64,000 nt of DNA from JAGPUQ01 sp036961295 (GCA_036961295.1 JBALVX010000002.1:186001-250000), one strand, 5' to 3'. Positions 33,220 through 43,468 are shown, numbered from the stretch's first letter. The notes: generated by a model not told the origin, from the letters alone. Made by a program: numbers and translations.

Positions 33220-34459
33220 ATTCAACCGCCTTCTGTTTAATAAATTCTTTCCAGTGCTTATCGTCGATGGCGTCGGCCACGGTGAAAATATCTTTATCCC
33301 CACGACCGGACTGGTTGATTAATATCACTTCGTCCTTCCCTAACGACGGTGCTTCGAGTATCACCTGGGCAAAGGCATGGGTACTTTCCAGCGCGGGAAT
33401 CACACCCTCGGTGCGCATCACCAGCTGCAAGGCCTCGCGCACCATATCGTCGGTGGCGGCTTCGAAGCGTACCTGCCCCTTCTCCCACATATTGACCAGA
33501 ATCGGATTAACGCCGATATAGTCGAGACCAGCGGCGATGGAGTGGGTCTCCAGCATATTGCCGTCGTCATTTTGCAAGAAGTAGGTTTTAAAGCCCTGGG
33601 CGACACCGACAGTGGCATCTTTATAGGCCAATCGGGAAGCGTGCTGCCCCGGTCCCGGCCCGTAACCACCGGCCTCGCAACCGACCAACTCCACGTCTTT
33701 ATCGTCGAGGAAGCCCTGAAAAATGCCCATAGCGTTGGAACCGCCGCCGACACAGGCGTAAACCTTGTCTGGCAGACGCCCGACCTGGTTAACGATCTGT
33801 TCGCGGGCTTCGCGGCCAATCACCGACTGAAAATAACTCACCATTTCGGGGAAGGGGTGCGGCCCGCAGGCCGTGCCGAGTACATAGTGGGTATCGGCCA
33901 TATTGGTGACCCAATCCCGCAGACATTCGTTGATGGCGTCTTTAAGGGTGCGCTGGCCATCCTGCACGGCAATCACCTCGGCACCGAGGTTTTCCATCCA
34001 GAACACGTTGGGCCGCTGGCGAGCTACATCCACCGCACCCATATAAATTTTGCAGTCGAAACCGAAGCGTGCTGCCATGGTCGCCGTGGCAAAACCATGC
34101 TGGCCGGCGCCGGTCTCGGCAATCACTCGCTTTTTACCCAGGCGTTTAGCCAATAGGCCCTGCCCCATCACATTATTGATTTTGTGAGAGCCGGTGTGGT
34201 TTAAATCCTCGCGCTTGGCGTAAATCTGCGCGCCGCCCAGGTGCTTAGAGAGGTTCTCCAGGTAGGTCACCGGCGTCGGTCGCCCGGAATAGTTCTGCAA
34301 CAAGGCGATAAACTCGTCCCAAAATGTTGGGTCGTTCTTACACTCGTCGAAGCAGTGACGCAACTCCTCGATGGTCGAGGTCAGAATTTCCGGCAAAAAA
34401 CAGCCACCGTACTCGCCGTAATAGCCTTCACGGTCTTCGGCGGATTTAACTAGGGACAT
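33209..34459 (-). CDS. trpB: Tryptophan synthase beta chain
   Basis: This is a 416-residue PLP enzyme that joins indole and serine. The PLP lysine is K93 in HTGSHKINN, the catalytic glutamate is E115 in AETGAGQHG, and the phosphate loop is GGGSNAMGIF. The segment EAGGYGPGPGQHASR differs from the usual form. The frame can begin at a TTG (34474) but ATG 34459 is preferred. trpBA stand without other trp genes and diverge from pyrF. Confidence 0.95.
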   Translation of the reverse strand: MSLVKSAEDREGYYGEYGGCFLPEILTSTIEELRHCFDECKNDPTFWDEFIALLQNYSGRPTPVTYLENLSKHLGGAQIYAKREDLNHTGSHKINNVMGQGLLAKRLGKKRVIAETGAGQHGFATATMAARFGFDCKIYMGAVDVARQRPNVFWMENLGAEVIAVQDGQRTLKDAINECLRDWVTNMADTHYVLGTACGPHPFPEMVSYFQSVIGREAREQIVNQVGRLPDKVYACVGGGSNAMGIFQGFLDDKDVELVGCEAGGYGPGPGQHASRLAYKDATVGVAQGFKTYFLQNDDGNMLETHSIAAGLDYIGVNPILVNMWEKGQVRFEAATDDMVREALQLVMRTEGVIPALESTHAFAQVILEAPSLGKDEVILINQSGRGDKDIFTVADAIDDKHWKEFIKQKAVEYGA

Positions 34460-34656
34460 GGCAAAAGTTACCAATCGATTGGGCCGCCAATGGTAGCCAA
34501 GGGGGGCGCAATCAACAAGAGAAACCCGGCTTTAGATTGCATAAAGCCCAGCACCACTAGATAATTCCCGTCCGCACCGGCAATCACAGCCTCAACCAAA
34601 CGCTCAATCAAGCTCTTAATCAAACCTTCTATCAAATAAGGGACACAACCACCGCT

Positions 34657-35406
34657 ATGAGTGACACCGCAGCCCCCCAGGACAACCATCTCTCCGACAA
34701 AGCCATCACCTCAGAAGACCGGCTGATCTTCGCCCTCGACGTACCCAGCGCCGACGATGCCCGCGCTCTGGTCGAAACGCTGGGCGATAGCATCACCTTC
34801 TATAAGCTGGGTTTAGAGTTGTGTATGGCCGGCGGGTATTTCGAGCTGGTGGAATGGCTGATTGCCAAAGATAAAAAGGTGTTTGTCGATCTCAAATTTT
34901 TTGACGTACCCCAAACCGTCGCCTCCGCGGTAAAACAACTCAGCCGCTACGGCGCTACCTTTGCCACCGTGCACGGCAACGACTCCATACTCAAAGCCGC
35001 AGCAGCGGAAAAAGGCGAACTCAAAATACTGGCGGTAACCGCCTTAACCAGCCTCGACCAGGGCGATATGGACGACCTGGGGTTTAAAACCGAGGTTAAA
35101 GACCTGGTACTGTCACGCGCCCGCCGCGCCCTGGAATCCGGCTGCGATGGCGTGATCTCCTCCGGCCTCGAAGTACCAGAGCTAAGAAAAAATATCGACG
35201 AAAAATTAATCGTCATCACCCCCGGTATTCGCCCGGTAAAAAATACCGACGATCAGAAGCGCACCGTAAATGTGGAAGAAGCCTTTCTAAATGGCGCGGA
35301 TTATATTGTGGTGGGCCGCCCGATTCGGGATCACCATGGTTTTGATACGCCGAAGGCAGCGGCGGATGATATTCAGCGTAGGATTAAAGTACTGTTTAAA
35401 AATTAA
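34657..35406 (+). CDS. pyrF: Orotidine 5'-phosphate decarboxylase
   Basis: This is a 249-residue enzyme that makes UMP from OMP in pyrimidine synthesis. D28 (ALDVP), K50 (FYKLG) and the catalytic D78-x-K80-x-x-D83 (DLKFFDVP) are in place, and ITPGIRP follows near 188. The first about 20 residues are a polar extension relative to most PyrF. It diverges from trpBA across 197 bp. Confidence 0.97.
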   Translation: MSDTAAPQDNHLSDKAITSEDRLIFALDVPSADDARALVETLGDSITFYKLGLELCMAGGYFELVEWLIAKDKKVFVDLKFFDVPQTVASAVKQLSRYGATFATVHGNDSILKAAAAEKGELKILAVTALTSLDQGDMDDLGFKTEVKDLVLSRARRALESGCDGVISSGLEVPELRKNIDEKLIVITPGIRPVKNTDDQKRTVNVEEAFLNGADYIVVGRPIRDHHGFDTPKAAADDIQRRIKVLFKN

Positions 35407-35519
35407 AAATGCGCGCGGTACGGGGTTAGTTTTTTGTTAATTTGTGGGCGCACACGAGCAACGCAGAAGCAATGAAGTGACGGGAATCGCGCTTAATTTG
35501 CTTGCTATAGATATCTACT

Positions 35520-35987
35520 TTAAGTCTTATTATTTATTTGGGTTTCGAAATATCTAACAGGCTTTCTAGTCTTCGCACATTCAACATTAGATTCAAAATC
35601 CGTAATCTGTACTATTTCATCAAAACCCAAAGCACCTAAATACGATACTGCCTTACCGTTAATAACAACCTCACGATTTAGGCACTTACTGTTAACAAGC
35701 TCCTTGTCATACCAAACAATCGCGCCCATCCATGCAGAATGAAAACTATTATATTCTGATATTTTTTTGTTTGGATAAAGCGATAACCCTGACTTTCCTT
35801 CTGAAAGATAACCGTAAACAGTGTAATACCGCCCTTTTTCGATTTTTGATTCTAACAAAGACCCCAACGAGATTAAGGTAGCGGATTGATTTTGGCTATC
35901 TCTGAACTGCATAAAAGTAATGATAGAGATAACTATTGAAGTCAAACTCAAAGTGATCGCTATTATTAGTAAAATATTTCGATTCAT
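35520..35987 (-). CDS. Hypothetical single-pass membrane protein
   Basis: This is a 155-residue protein with one N-terminal membrane anchor (about 5-27) and a soluble domain with cysteines at NSKCLNREV and NVECAKTR. The coding sequence is clearly richer in A+T than its neighbours (many Ile, Asn, Lys, Ser codons), which suggests recent acquisition. No family recognised. It stands alone between pyrF and the acetoacetyl-CoA synthetase gene. Confidence 0.65.
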   Translation of the reverse strand: MNRNILLIIAITLSLTSIVISIITFMQFRDSQNQSATLISLGSLLESKIEKGRYYTVYGYLSEGKSGLSLYPNKKISEYNSFHSAWMGAIVWYDKELVNSKCLNREVVINGKAVSYLGALGFDEIVQITDFESNVECAKTRKPVRYFETQINNKT

Positions 35988-36157
35988 GATGACCTATAAA
36001 AAGGGGATATAAAACGGCTTACCCAATGACACGTTTTACGCGGAAACCCGTTACATTCCCGACAATTGCTTAAACTCAGAACACTACACACCGAACTGCA
36101 TTTACTTTCAACCTCCCAAAAAGCTCCGCCAACTCAAAGCATTCTACTTACTCGTCG

Positions 36158-38137
36158 TTACATCGCCTTGGTCTTCTCCGAAAACTCAATAAAGTAATCA
36201 ATCGTCTCCGGATTACGCATGGCATCCCGATTCACCGATTTCTCCAAATCAAAACCCATTAAAATTTTCTTTACCGGGGTTTCCAGCTTTTTGCCGGTCA
36301 TGGTGTAGGGTATTTCGTCGATTTGAAAAACTTCGTCTGGCACGTGGCGGGGGGTAAAGTTTTCGCGCAGAGATTTTTTTATTTGCCCAATAATCTCGTC
36401 GTTTAATGTTAAGCCAGGCTTGAGCTGCACAAACAACGGCATATAGGCGCGGCCGCCGGACAGTTCGATACTAATCACTAAACTGTCGGCAATGGTTTCG
36501 ACGGCCTCAACGCCGCGATAGAGTTCTGCGGTACCGATGCGGATACCGCCTCGGTTCAAGGTGGCATCAGAACGCCCCATAATTTCGATGGTGCCCTCGC
36601 TAGACAAGCGCATCCAGTCGCCGTGTCGCCAGTAGCCGGGGTACTCTTCAAAATAGCTTTCTTTGTAGCGTTTATCGTTGTCGTCGTTCCAAAAATAAAT
36701 CGGCATGGAGGGCATGGGCTGCATAATCACCATTTCACCGACTTCGTCGATCAGGGCATTACCCTCGTCGTCGAGAGCGCGAACATCCACACCCAGCAAA
36801 CGGCATTGAATCTCGCCGGAGTACACCGGCAACAGGGGTGAGCTACCGACAAAGGCTCCGGCGATATCGGTGCCGCCGCTCATGGAAATTAACCACAGGT
36901 CTTGTTTAACAGCCTGATAAATCCATTCAAAACCTTCCGGGGGTAAAGGCGAACCGGTAGAACCCAGGGCGCGAAGATTGGAGAGATCAAACTCCTTACC
37001 CGGCTCCATACCCGCTTTCATACCGGCGATGTAATAAGCCGCGCCGCCGCCAAAATGACTTAATTTAGCGCGCTCGGCCAGAGACCATAAATGCGAGGCC
37101 TGTGGATAGGCGGGGTTGCCGTCGTAAATCACAAATACGCCACCCACCAGCATGGAGGCCAGGCCAATGTTCCACATCACCCAGCCGGTAGTGGAAAACC
37201 AGAAGAAGCGATCATCGGGTTTTATATCGCAGTGCAAGCTGGCGTGTTTGTAGAATTCGATCAGCGCGCCGCCGTGACCGTGGGTAATGGCCTTGGGAAT
37301 ACCGGTGGTACCGGAGGAATATAAAATCCAGATGGGGTGATCGAAGGGCACTTGTTCAAACTCAATGGTGGTGGCGTTATTCATGCTGCTATCGAAAGTG
37401 AGCGCCCGCTCCCAGCCTTCGACCTTACTATTAACACCAGCCTCTGGCGCGGAGCCGACATAGTCGAGCAGCACAATTTTTTCCAGGCTCGGCAGGGCTT
37501 CCTGCAACTGGGCCAGTTCTGGCAAGCGATCAATGACTTTGTTGTTGTAGCGGTAGCCATCGACGGCGAACAATACTTTGGGGGATATTTGCTGGAAGCG
37601 ATCGACCACGCTGCTGGTGCCAAAGTCGGGCGAGCAACTCGACCACACCGCGCCAATAGAGTTAGTCGCCAAAAAGGCCACCACGGTTTCCGGAATATTG
37701 GGCATGTAGGCGGCGACCCGATCGCCGGATTGCACACCCAGACCCCGCAGGTAACTCGCCAGGCGAGCCACCTGGCTTTCCAGCTCGTCCCAGCTCACTT
37801 GGTAAAGCTCACGAAATTCGGATTCCGCCATAATGGCCGGGCGCTCATCGCTACGGGCACGGAACACGTGTTCGGCGAAATTCAGTTTTGCACCTTCAAA
37901 CCACTGGGCACCGGGCATGGTGTGACTGGACAGCACTTGCTGGTACGGCGTGCTGGACTGAATGTCGAAGTAATCCCAGATGCTCTGCCAGAAGGTTTCG
38001 AGATTGTCGATGGACCACTGATATAAGGCATCGTAGTCGGCAAATGTGAGTCCTTGCTCCGCCTCTAGCCAGCCCATATAGGCTGTCATGTTGGATTGCT
38101 GTTTAAGTGTTGCCGAGGGTTCCCACAGTTTTTTCAT
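36158..38137 (-). CDS. Acetoacetyl-CoA synthetase
   Basis: This is a 659-residue acyl-adenylate enzyme that makes acetoacetyl-CoA from acetoacetate, ATP and CoA. PGAQWFEGAKLNFAEHV, the SSPDFG segment, the ATP loop ILYSSGTTGIPK and GRSDATLNRGGIRIGTAE are characteristic. Length fits AacS (650-660). It would feed ketone-body or polyhydroxybutyrate-derived acetoacetate into thiolysis. It diverges from rep. Confidence 0.93.
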   Translation of the reverse strand: MKKLWEPSATLKQQSNMTAYMGWLEAEQGLTFADYDALYQWSIDNLETFWQSIWDYFDIQSSTPYQQVLSSHTMPGAQWFEGAKLNFAEHVFRARSDERPAIMAESEFRELYQVSWDELESQVARLASYLRGLGVQSGDRVAAYMPNIPETVVAFLATNSIGAVWSSCSPDFGTSSVVDRFQQISPKVLFAVDGYRYNNKVIDRLPELAQLQEALPSLEKIVLLDYVGSAPEAGVNSKVEGWERALTFDSSMNNATTIEFEQVPFDHPIWILYSSGTTGIPKAITHGHGGALIEFYKHASLHCDIKPDDRFFWFSTTGWVMWNIGLASMLVGGVFVIYDGNPAYPQASHLWSLAERAKLSHFGGGAAYYIAGMKAGMEPGKEFDLSNLRALGSTGSPLPPEGFEWIYQAVKQDLWLISMSGGTDIAGAFVGSSPLLPVYSGEIQCRLLGVDVRALDDEGNALIDEVGEMVIMQPMPSMPIYFWNDDNDKRYKESYFEEYPGYWRHGDWMRLSSEGTIEIMGRSDATLNRGGIRIGTAELYRGVEAVETIADSLVISIELSGGRAYMPLFVQLKPGLTLNDEIIGQIKKSLRENFTPRHVPDEVFQIDEIPYTMTGKKLETPVKKILMGFDLEKSVNRDAMRNPETIDYFIEFSEKTKAM

Positions 38138-38329
38138 TTAGCTAAGCTCTGTTCAAATTTGATTCGGGTATAAAAACACAGTCGCGCATTGTAGTTTTTT
38201 TGTGCGCCAGGTTCATCTTCCCGCTGCGATCTCTACCCGCTGGCTGGTACAATCCCCGGCTGTCGTAACTCTATCCGTATGTAGCGCTGTCCTTACGTAA
38301 CGCTGTCTTTACATAACACGCCCTTAATA

Positions 38330-40411
38330 GTGAGCCGCCCCATTTCTCAGTCGCCGTTTATCAAGCCTTCCTCTACCCAATCCGCACCCCTCTCGAATCA
38401 AGCTGGGCAACTCAACCCTGAACAGCAGCGCGCGGTGCGACATATCAGCGGGCCACTGCTGGTGCTGGCGGGTGCGGGCAGCGGTAAAACCAGTGTGATC
38501 ACCCGCAAGATCGCCCACCTGATTGAGAACTGCGATACCCCCGCCCGTTATATTGCCGCCGTGACCTTCACCAACAAAGCCGCCCGCGAGATGAAGCAGC
38601 GGGTCGGTAAGCTGCTGTCCAAAAGCGCGGTACGGGGTTTGACCGTATCGACCTTCCATAACCTGGGTCTTAATATCATCCGCCGCGAAGTCAGTGCCCT
38701 GGGTTTACGTAACGGCTTTACTATTTTCGACTCGGAGGACAGCCGCAGCATCATTAAAGAACTACTGATTAGCGACGGCAATGAAGACCTGATCGATATG
38801 GCGCAAAACCAAATCTCGCGCTGGAAAAACTCGCTACTTTCGCCAGAACAGGCCAGCTCGCAGGCTGAAAGCAAAGGCGAGGAAGTGCTCGCCCGGCTCT
38901 ACGGACGCTACCAACAAGCTCTGACCACCTACAATGCGGTGGATTTTGACGATCTTATTTTTCTGCCGATCCAGGTATTTCAACAACACCCCGACCGCCT
39001 CGGTAAATGGCGGCAACGCATCCGCTATCTATTGGTGGACGAATACCAGGACACCAACCTGGCCCAATACGAGCTGGTCAAGCTGCTGGCTGGAGAGCGA
39101 CAAAAACTCACCGTGGTGGGTGACGACGATCAGTCTATCTACGCCTGGCGCGGGGCTAACCCGGAAAACCTGACCCAGTTACAGGCAGATTTTCCCGATC
39201 TGGAAGTCGTCAAGCTTGAGCAAAATTACCGCTCCACGGCGCGCATACTAAAAGCGGCGAATAGCTTAATCGCTAACAACCCTCACGTATTTGATAAAAC
39301 CCTGTGGAGCGATTTGGGTTTTGGCGAACCGATCCGCCTGATTCGCTGCCCCAGCGAGGATGCCGAAGCCGAAACGGTGGTTAACGAAATCCTCTATCAA
39401 AAGATGCGCCGGGGTTGCAGGTTCCGCGACTTTGCCGTGCTGTACCGGGGCAACCATCAGGCCAAATTACTCGAGCTCAAACTGCAAGCCCAAACGGTGC
39501 CCTACCAGTTAAGCGGCGGCACCTCGTTTTATGCCCGCACCGAGATCAAAGACATACTCGCCTACCTGCGCCTGCTGGTGAACCCGGATGACGACAATGC
39601 CTTTCTGCGCATCATCAACACCCCCCGCCGTCAGATTGGTCACACCACGCTAGAAAAACTCAGTCTCTATGCCAGAGATCGAGAAATTGGCCTGTATGCC
39701 GCCTGTGGGGAATTGGGTCTAGGGCAGGTTGTTACGGATCCCGCCCTTGATCGCCTGCGGCGCTTTCAGCACTGGTTTGATAGCGTTGTCCGCAACTGCC
39801 ACAGTAATCAGCCAATGTCGGCCATTCGGGAAATGGTGAACGACATCGATTACGAAAGCTGGCTAGTAGAAAATGCCAGTAGCACCGCCGTGGCAGAAGG
39901 CCGCATGAAAAACATCCACTTACTGCTGGATCAGTTGGAAAAAAGTCTAAAAAAACACGATGATGAAGACGATCCCGATTCAATAGACGCCGCTATCGCA
40001 CGCCTGGTCTTAATGGATCTGCTGGATCGTCAGGCGGAAGAATCCGCCGATGACCGGGTGCAATTAATGACCCTGCACGCGGCAAAAGGTTTGGAGTTCC
40101 CTCACGTATTTTTAATCGGCATGGAGGAAGACTTACTGCCCCACCGCAACAGCGTTGAAAGCGGCGACATCGAAGAAGAGCGCCGTCTCGCCTATGTGGG
40201 TATCACCCGCGCCCGGCAGACCTTAACGTTCACCCTAACCGCCAAGCGCAAACAATTTGGCGAAACCAGCAACACCACGCCCAGCCGGTTTTTAGACGAA
40301 CTACCCGCCGATGACATTGAACGAGAAGGCTTCGGCGAAGCGGTGTCGGATGAACAGAAAAAACAAAAAGGCCGGAAAAGTTTAGACGATTTAAAGGACT
40401 TATTTAATTAA
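38330..40411 (+). CDS. rep: ATP-dependent DNA helicase Rep
   Basis: This is a 693-residue UvrD/Rep superfamily I helicase that clears proteins ahead of the replication fork. Walker A AGAGSGKT at 47-54, DEYQDTN (motif II), GDDDQSIYAWRGA (motif III) and TLHAAKGLEFP, ITRARQTL (motifs V, VI) are intact. Homology to E. coli Rep begins at residue 28 (LNPEQQRAV), so the N-terminal 27 residues are an extension or the true start lies inside. The listed start is GTG. Confidence 0.96.
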   Translation: MSRPISQSPFIKPSSTQSAPLSNQAGQLNPEQQRAVRHISGPLLVLAGAGSGKTSVITRKIAHLIENCDTPARYIAAVTFTNKAAREMKQRVGKLLSKSAVRGLTVSTFHNLGLNIIRREVSALGLRNGFTIFDSEDSRSIIKELLISDGNEDLIDMAQNQISRWKNSLLSPEQASSQAESKGEEVLARLYGRYQQALTTYNAVDFDDLIFLPIQVFQQHPDRLGKWRQRIRYLLVDEYQDTNLAQYELVKLLAGERQKLTVVGDDDQSIYAWRGANPENLTQLQADFPDLEVVKLEQNYRSTARILKAANSLIANNPHVFDKTLWSDLGFGEPIRLIRCPSEDAEAETVVNEILYQKMRRGCRFRDFAVLYRGNHQAKLLELKLQAQTVPYQLSGGTSFYARTEIKDILAYLRLLVNPDDDNAFLRIINTPRRQIGHTTLEKLSLYARDREIGLYAACGELGLGQVVTDPALDRLRRFQHWFDSVVRNCHSNQPMSAIREMVNDIDYESWLVENASSTAVAEGRMKNIHLLLDQLEKSLKKHDDEDDPDSIDAAIARLVLMDLLDRQAEESADDRVQLMTLHAAKGLEFPHVFLIGMEEDLLPHRNSVESGDIEEERRLAYVGITRARQTLTFTLTAKRKQFGETSNTTPSRFLDELPADDIEREGFGEAVSDEQKKQKGRKSLDDLKDLFN

Positions 40412-40481
40412 TTGCCTGGTTAATTAATTGACTAACAAAACTTTAGCCCAGCAAGATCTGGCCCAACTAAAATCCATATTA

Positions 40482-41111
40482 TTATAATTCTTCCGGATCC
40501 AAATCTGGCTCTGGGCCTACACTATTTTTTTCATCGACAATCGTTTTTCGAAAAGCCAGCGCGTCCTCCCTATAGCTCTCCGCATCACCGTAATCGATAA
40601 AGTCGGCGTAACGAGGCCGAGTGTCTTTAGCCCGACGAGCATGTTTAATCGGACACCAATACTGTTCCGTTCGAGAAGCGATTTCCACGGCATAGGCAAA
40701 CAAACCATTACCGTAGCCGCAGTAGATACAATTTATTTTTTCAAATAAATTTAGATAAGCCAAAAGATGACGATCCATCACTATGTAGTCGGAACGAACG
40801 ACACGAGGGACGCGATACAGGCGAAAACACACCTGCTGAAAAATCAGCAAAAACACATCCAGCAAAACCATAGGCACGATCATTCCGTACACAAAAGGTG
40901 CGGACAACAAATGTCGTAATTCGGTGTCGGCAAACCAACGGTACCAACGTGTTTTTAACTGCCGGTGCTGCTCTTTAATACCTTCTTCAAATAAAACCCG
41001 ACGCCCCTTTAGGCGATAAATCAGTTGATCGCTTTGTTCGTGAAGCGCGGTTTCGATTTCCGCCTCTAGTGTGTATATTTTTTCCCTCAGTTGCTGAATA
41101 TTATGATTCAT
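40482..41111 (-). CDS. Unknown membrane protein with CxxC motif, coupled to slipin
   Basis: This is a 209-residue protein. A coiled-coil-like stretch (about 1-55) is followed by one or two membrane segments (71-97), then C128-x-x-C131-GYGNG and C153-PIK, then an acidic tail. The cysteines could bind a metal. I do not know the family. It starts 8 bp after the slipin stop (AGGGA at good spacing), so it belongs to the NfeD-slipin transcript and probably acts with that membrane complex. Confidence 0.75.
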   Translation of the reverse strand: MNHNIQQLREKIYTLEAEIETALHEQSDQLIYRLKGRRVLFEEGIKEQHRQLKTRWYRWFADTELRHLLSAPFVYGMIVPMVLLDVFLLIFQQVCFRLYRVPRVVRSDYIVMDRHLLAYLNLFEKINCIYCGYGNGLFAYAVEIASRTEQYWCPIKHARRAKDTRPRYADFIDYGDAESYREDALAFRKTIVDEKNSVGPEPDLDPEEL

Positions 41112-41119
41112 CGTTATCC

Positions 41120-41872
41120 CTAATTTTTACCATCCGATAACTTATTAATCAAATCCATCGGCAAAGGAAAGACAATGGTATTGGTTCTTTCTCCGGCAAT
41201 CGCCGTTAAGGTTTGCAAATAACGCAACTGTAAAGCCTGTGGGCTTTTTGACAAAACATCGGCGGCTTTCCCTAGTTTTTCAGCGGCCTGTAATTCGCCT
41301 TCTGCATGAATAACTTTAGCCCGCCGGGTACGCTCCTCTTCCGCTTGTTGTGCAATGGCGCGAATCATCGTTTCGTTAAGATCAACGTGTTTGATTTCCA
41401 CATTGCTGACTTTGATGCCCCAGGCGTCGGTCTGGGCATCGAGCACCGTTTGAATATCGACATTGAGCCTATCCCGCTCGGCCAGCATTTCATCGAGCTC
41501 GTGCTGCCCCAACACTGAGCGCAAGGTGGTTTGTGCCAACTGGCTGGTGGCATTGTAAAAATCTTCTACCTGAATAATGGCTTTTTCAGGATCAACCACC
41601 CGAAAATACACCACCGCATTAACCTCAACCGAGACGTTATCTCGGGAAATCACATCCTGGCTGGGCACGTCCATCACCACGGTGCGCAAATCAGTTTTCA
41701 CCATTTGCTGGATACCGGGCACAATGATAAAAAACCCAGGGCCTTTGACTTTCCAAAAACGACCCAGCGTAAACACCACACCGCGCTCGTATTCGCGCAA
41801 AATTCGGATGGCACTGGCTAAAAATATAATCACCAGCACAATTAGCATATAGAGGGGATATTCTGTCATCAC
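41120..41872 (-). CDS. Slipin (stomatin-like SPFH protein)
   Basis: This is a 250-residue inner-membrane SPFH protein. A single membrane anchor (about 8-25) is followed by the band-7 domain: ILREYERGVVFTLGRFWKVKGPG, TDLRTVVMDVPSQDV, and a helical tail RAIAQQAEEERTRRAKVIHAEGE that oligomerises. It pairs with NfeD in membrane microdomains. The listed ATG has a second ATG directly after it. It follows nfeD by 96 bp. Confidence 0.95.
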   Translation of the reverse strand: MMTEYPLYMLIVLVIIFLASAIRILREYERGVVFTLGRFWKVKGPGFFIIVPGIQQMVKTDLRTVVMDVPSQDVISRDNVSVEVNAVVYFRVVDPEKAIIQVEDFYNATSQLAQTTLRSVLGQHELDEMLAERDRLNVDIQTVLDAQTDAWGIKVSNVEIKHVDLNETMIRAIAQQAEEERTRRAKVIHAEGELQAAEKLGKAADVLSKSPQALQLRYLQTLTAIAGERTNTIVFPLPMDLINKLSDGKN

Positions 41873-41968
41873 GTCAACTCCTGTTTTTAACTATTGTTTA
41901 CTGACAACTTAATTGCTTGTTGTTACTCATCTTTGTATTAATTAATCCCAAACCTTAGACGCCAGACC

Positions 41969-43468
41969 TTAAATATCAGACACTAATTCCGGTTGACTCT
42001 TTGACTCGCTTAATAATTCAACATCCAGTAGTAAACCATTGACCGCACTCACTCTGACCTGTTGATTTTTTAGTGCAGGCTCGCCGCTGTGCCCGCCCCA
42101 AATTTCGCTATGGACAAACACCCGCCCTTTATAGCCGGTTTTTTGGTCGCCGATAAAATCATCCATAACCCGACCAACTTTACCCACCAGCTCTTCAACG
42201 CCAGTAAGCACCGGCCGCGTACGGGCTTTTAACGCCAAACCTACGATGGCAAATAACACCAGCGCACTCACCGTAGCAAAGGTCGCAATCACCGACAAAT
42301 AAATACGAAAACCAGGCACGTCTACGTCCATCAAAATGATCGACCCCACCACAAAAGCGACTACGCCACCGATGCCGAGTATGCCAAAACTGGGCTGGAA
42401 GGCTTCCGCTATCACCAAAGCCACACCCAGTAAGATCAACCCAACACCCGCGTAATTAATCGGCAGCATCTGGAAGGAATACAAAGCCAGCAACATGCAA
42501 ATACCCCCGACCACGCCGGGCACCAGACCGCCGGGGTTATAAAACTCCAGAATAAGTCCGTACATGCCCACCATCATCAAAATATAGGCGACATTGGGAT
42601 TAGTGATGACCATCAATACCTGACTGCGCCAATCCGGCGGCATGCTGATGACCGGCAATCCGGCTGTGTGCAAGGTGTGTTTTTGATTCTGTAGCATGAC
42701 CTCGCGACCATCTATCTGCCGCAACAAATCATCCACATCGTTGGCAATCACATCGACCACATTCTGCGCCAGTGCTTCGCTGGCTTCGAGACTCACCGAC
42801 TCGCGCACCGCCAATTCCGCCCACTCCACGTTGCGGCCATGCAACTCCGCTAGCCCGCGTATATACGCCGAAGCGTCATTAATGATTTTGTGTTCCATGG
42901 TGCTTTTGCCACCGCTTTCACCCGCCGTCTCGGATTCGTCCTTTTCTGAGCCGGGTAATGAGATACCACCCACCATCACCGGGGTAGCCGCACCCAGGTT
43001 GGTGCCGGGGGCCATGGCAGCGATATGACTGGCATAGAGGAGATAGGTGCCAGCGCTAGCGGCTCTCGCACCGGTGGGAGCCACATAGGTCGCCACCGGT
43101 ACCGGCGACGCAGTGATTTGTTTGATCATATCGCGCATGGCGGTATCCAGACCGCCGGGGGTATCCATGCGTAAAATAACGATCGCGGGTGATTGCTCGA
43201 TGGCATCTTCTAAAGCGCGCCGAAAATAATCCTCGGTGGCCGGGCCAATAGCACCGTCAATCTCCAGTAATACCGCATGATCTGGGGTGCTGGCCCGCGC
43301 TGGCACTGACATTAACATCAACATCGACGTCAACGTCGGCGCCATAATCACCACAGCGATCAAGGTAAGCAGTAAATACCACCCCGCGACCCGCGCAACA
43401 CCTGGCGCTCCGATAGTCATTATCTCAGAGCCGTTCACACCGAAATCACCGGCCTTACGTAAACCCAT
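41969..43468 (-). CDS. NfeD-family membrane serine protease (long form)
   Basis: This is a 499-residue protein: N-terminal membrane segment (about 25-50), ClpP-like periplasmic protease domain (about 65-260), four to five membrane segments (about 285-430) and a C-terminal OB-fold. The catalytic Ser lies in GARAASAGTYLL and the MDTPGGL segment forms the oxyanion part. Partner slipin (stomatin) is next; in archaea the NfeD homologue cleaves the slipin. GGAGG five bases upstream supports ATG 43468. Confidence 0.93.
   Translation of the reverse strand: MGLRKAGDFGVNGSEIMTIGAPGVARVAGWYLLLTLIAVVIMAPTLTSMLMLMSVPARASTPDHAVLLEIDGAIGPATEDYFRRALEDAIEQSPAIVILRMDTPGGLDTAMRDMIKQITASPVPVATYVAPTGARAASAGTYLLYASHIAAMAPGTNLGAATPVMVGGISLPGSEKDESETAGESGGKSTMEHKIINDASAYIRGLAELHGRNVEWAELAVRESVSLEASEALAQNVVDVIANDVDDLLRQIDGREVMLQNQKHTLHTAGLPVISMPPDWRSQVLMVITNPNVAYILMMVGMYGLILEFYNPGGLVPGVVGGICMLLALYSFQMLPINYAGVGLILLGVALVIAEAFQPSFGILGIGGVVAFVVGSIILMDVDVPGFRIYLSVIATFATVSALVLFAIVGLALKARTRPVLTGVEELVGKVGRVMDDFIGDQKTGYKGRVFVHSEIWGGHSGEPALKNQQVRVSAVNGLLLDVELLSESKSQPELVSDI

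Noticed and set aside
34468..34689. 73-codon minus-strand frame between trpB and pyrF
   Set aside because: It covers the divergent promoter region and pyrF start; no motif.
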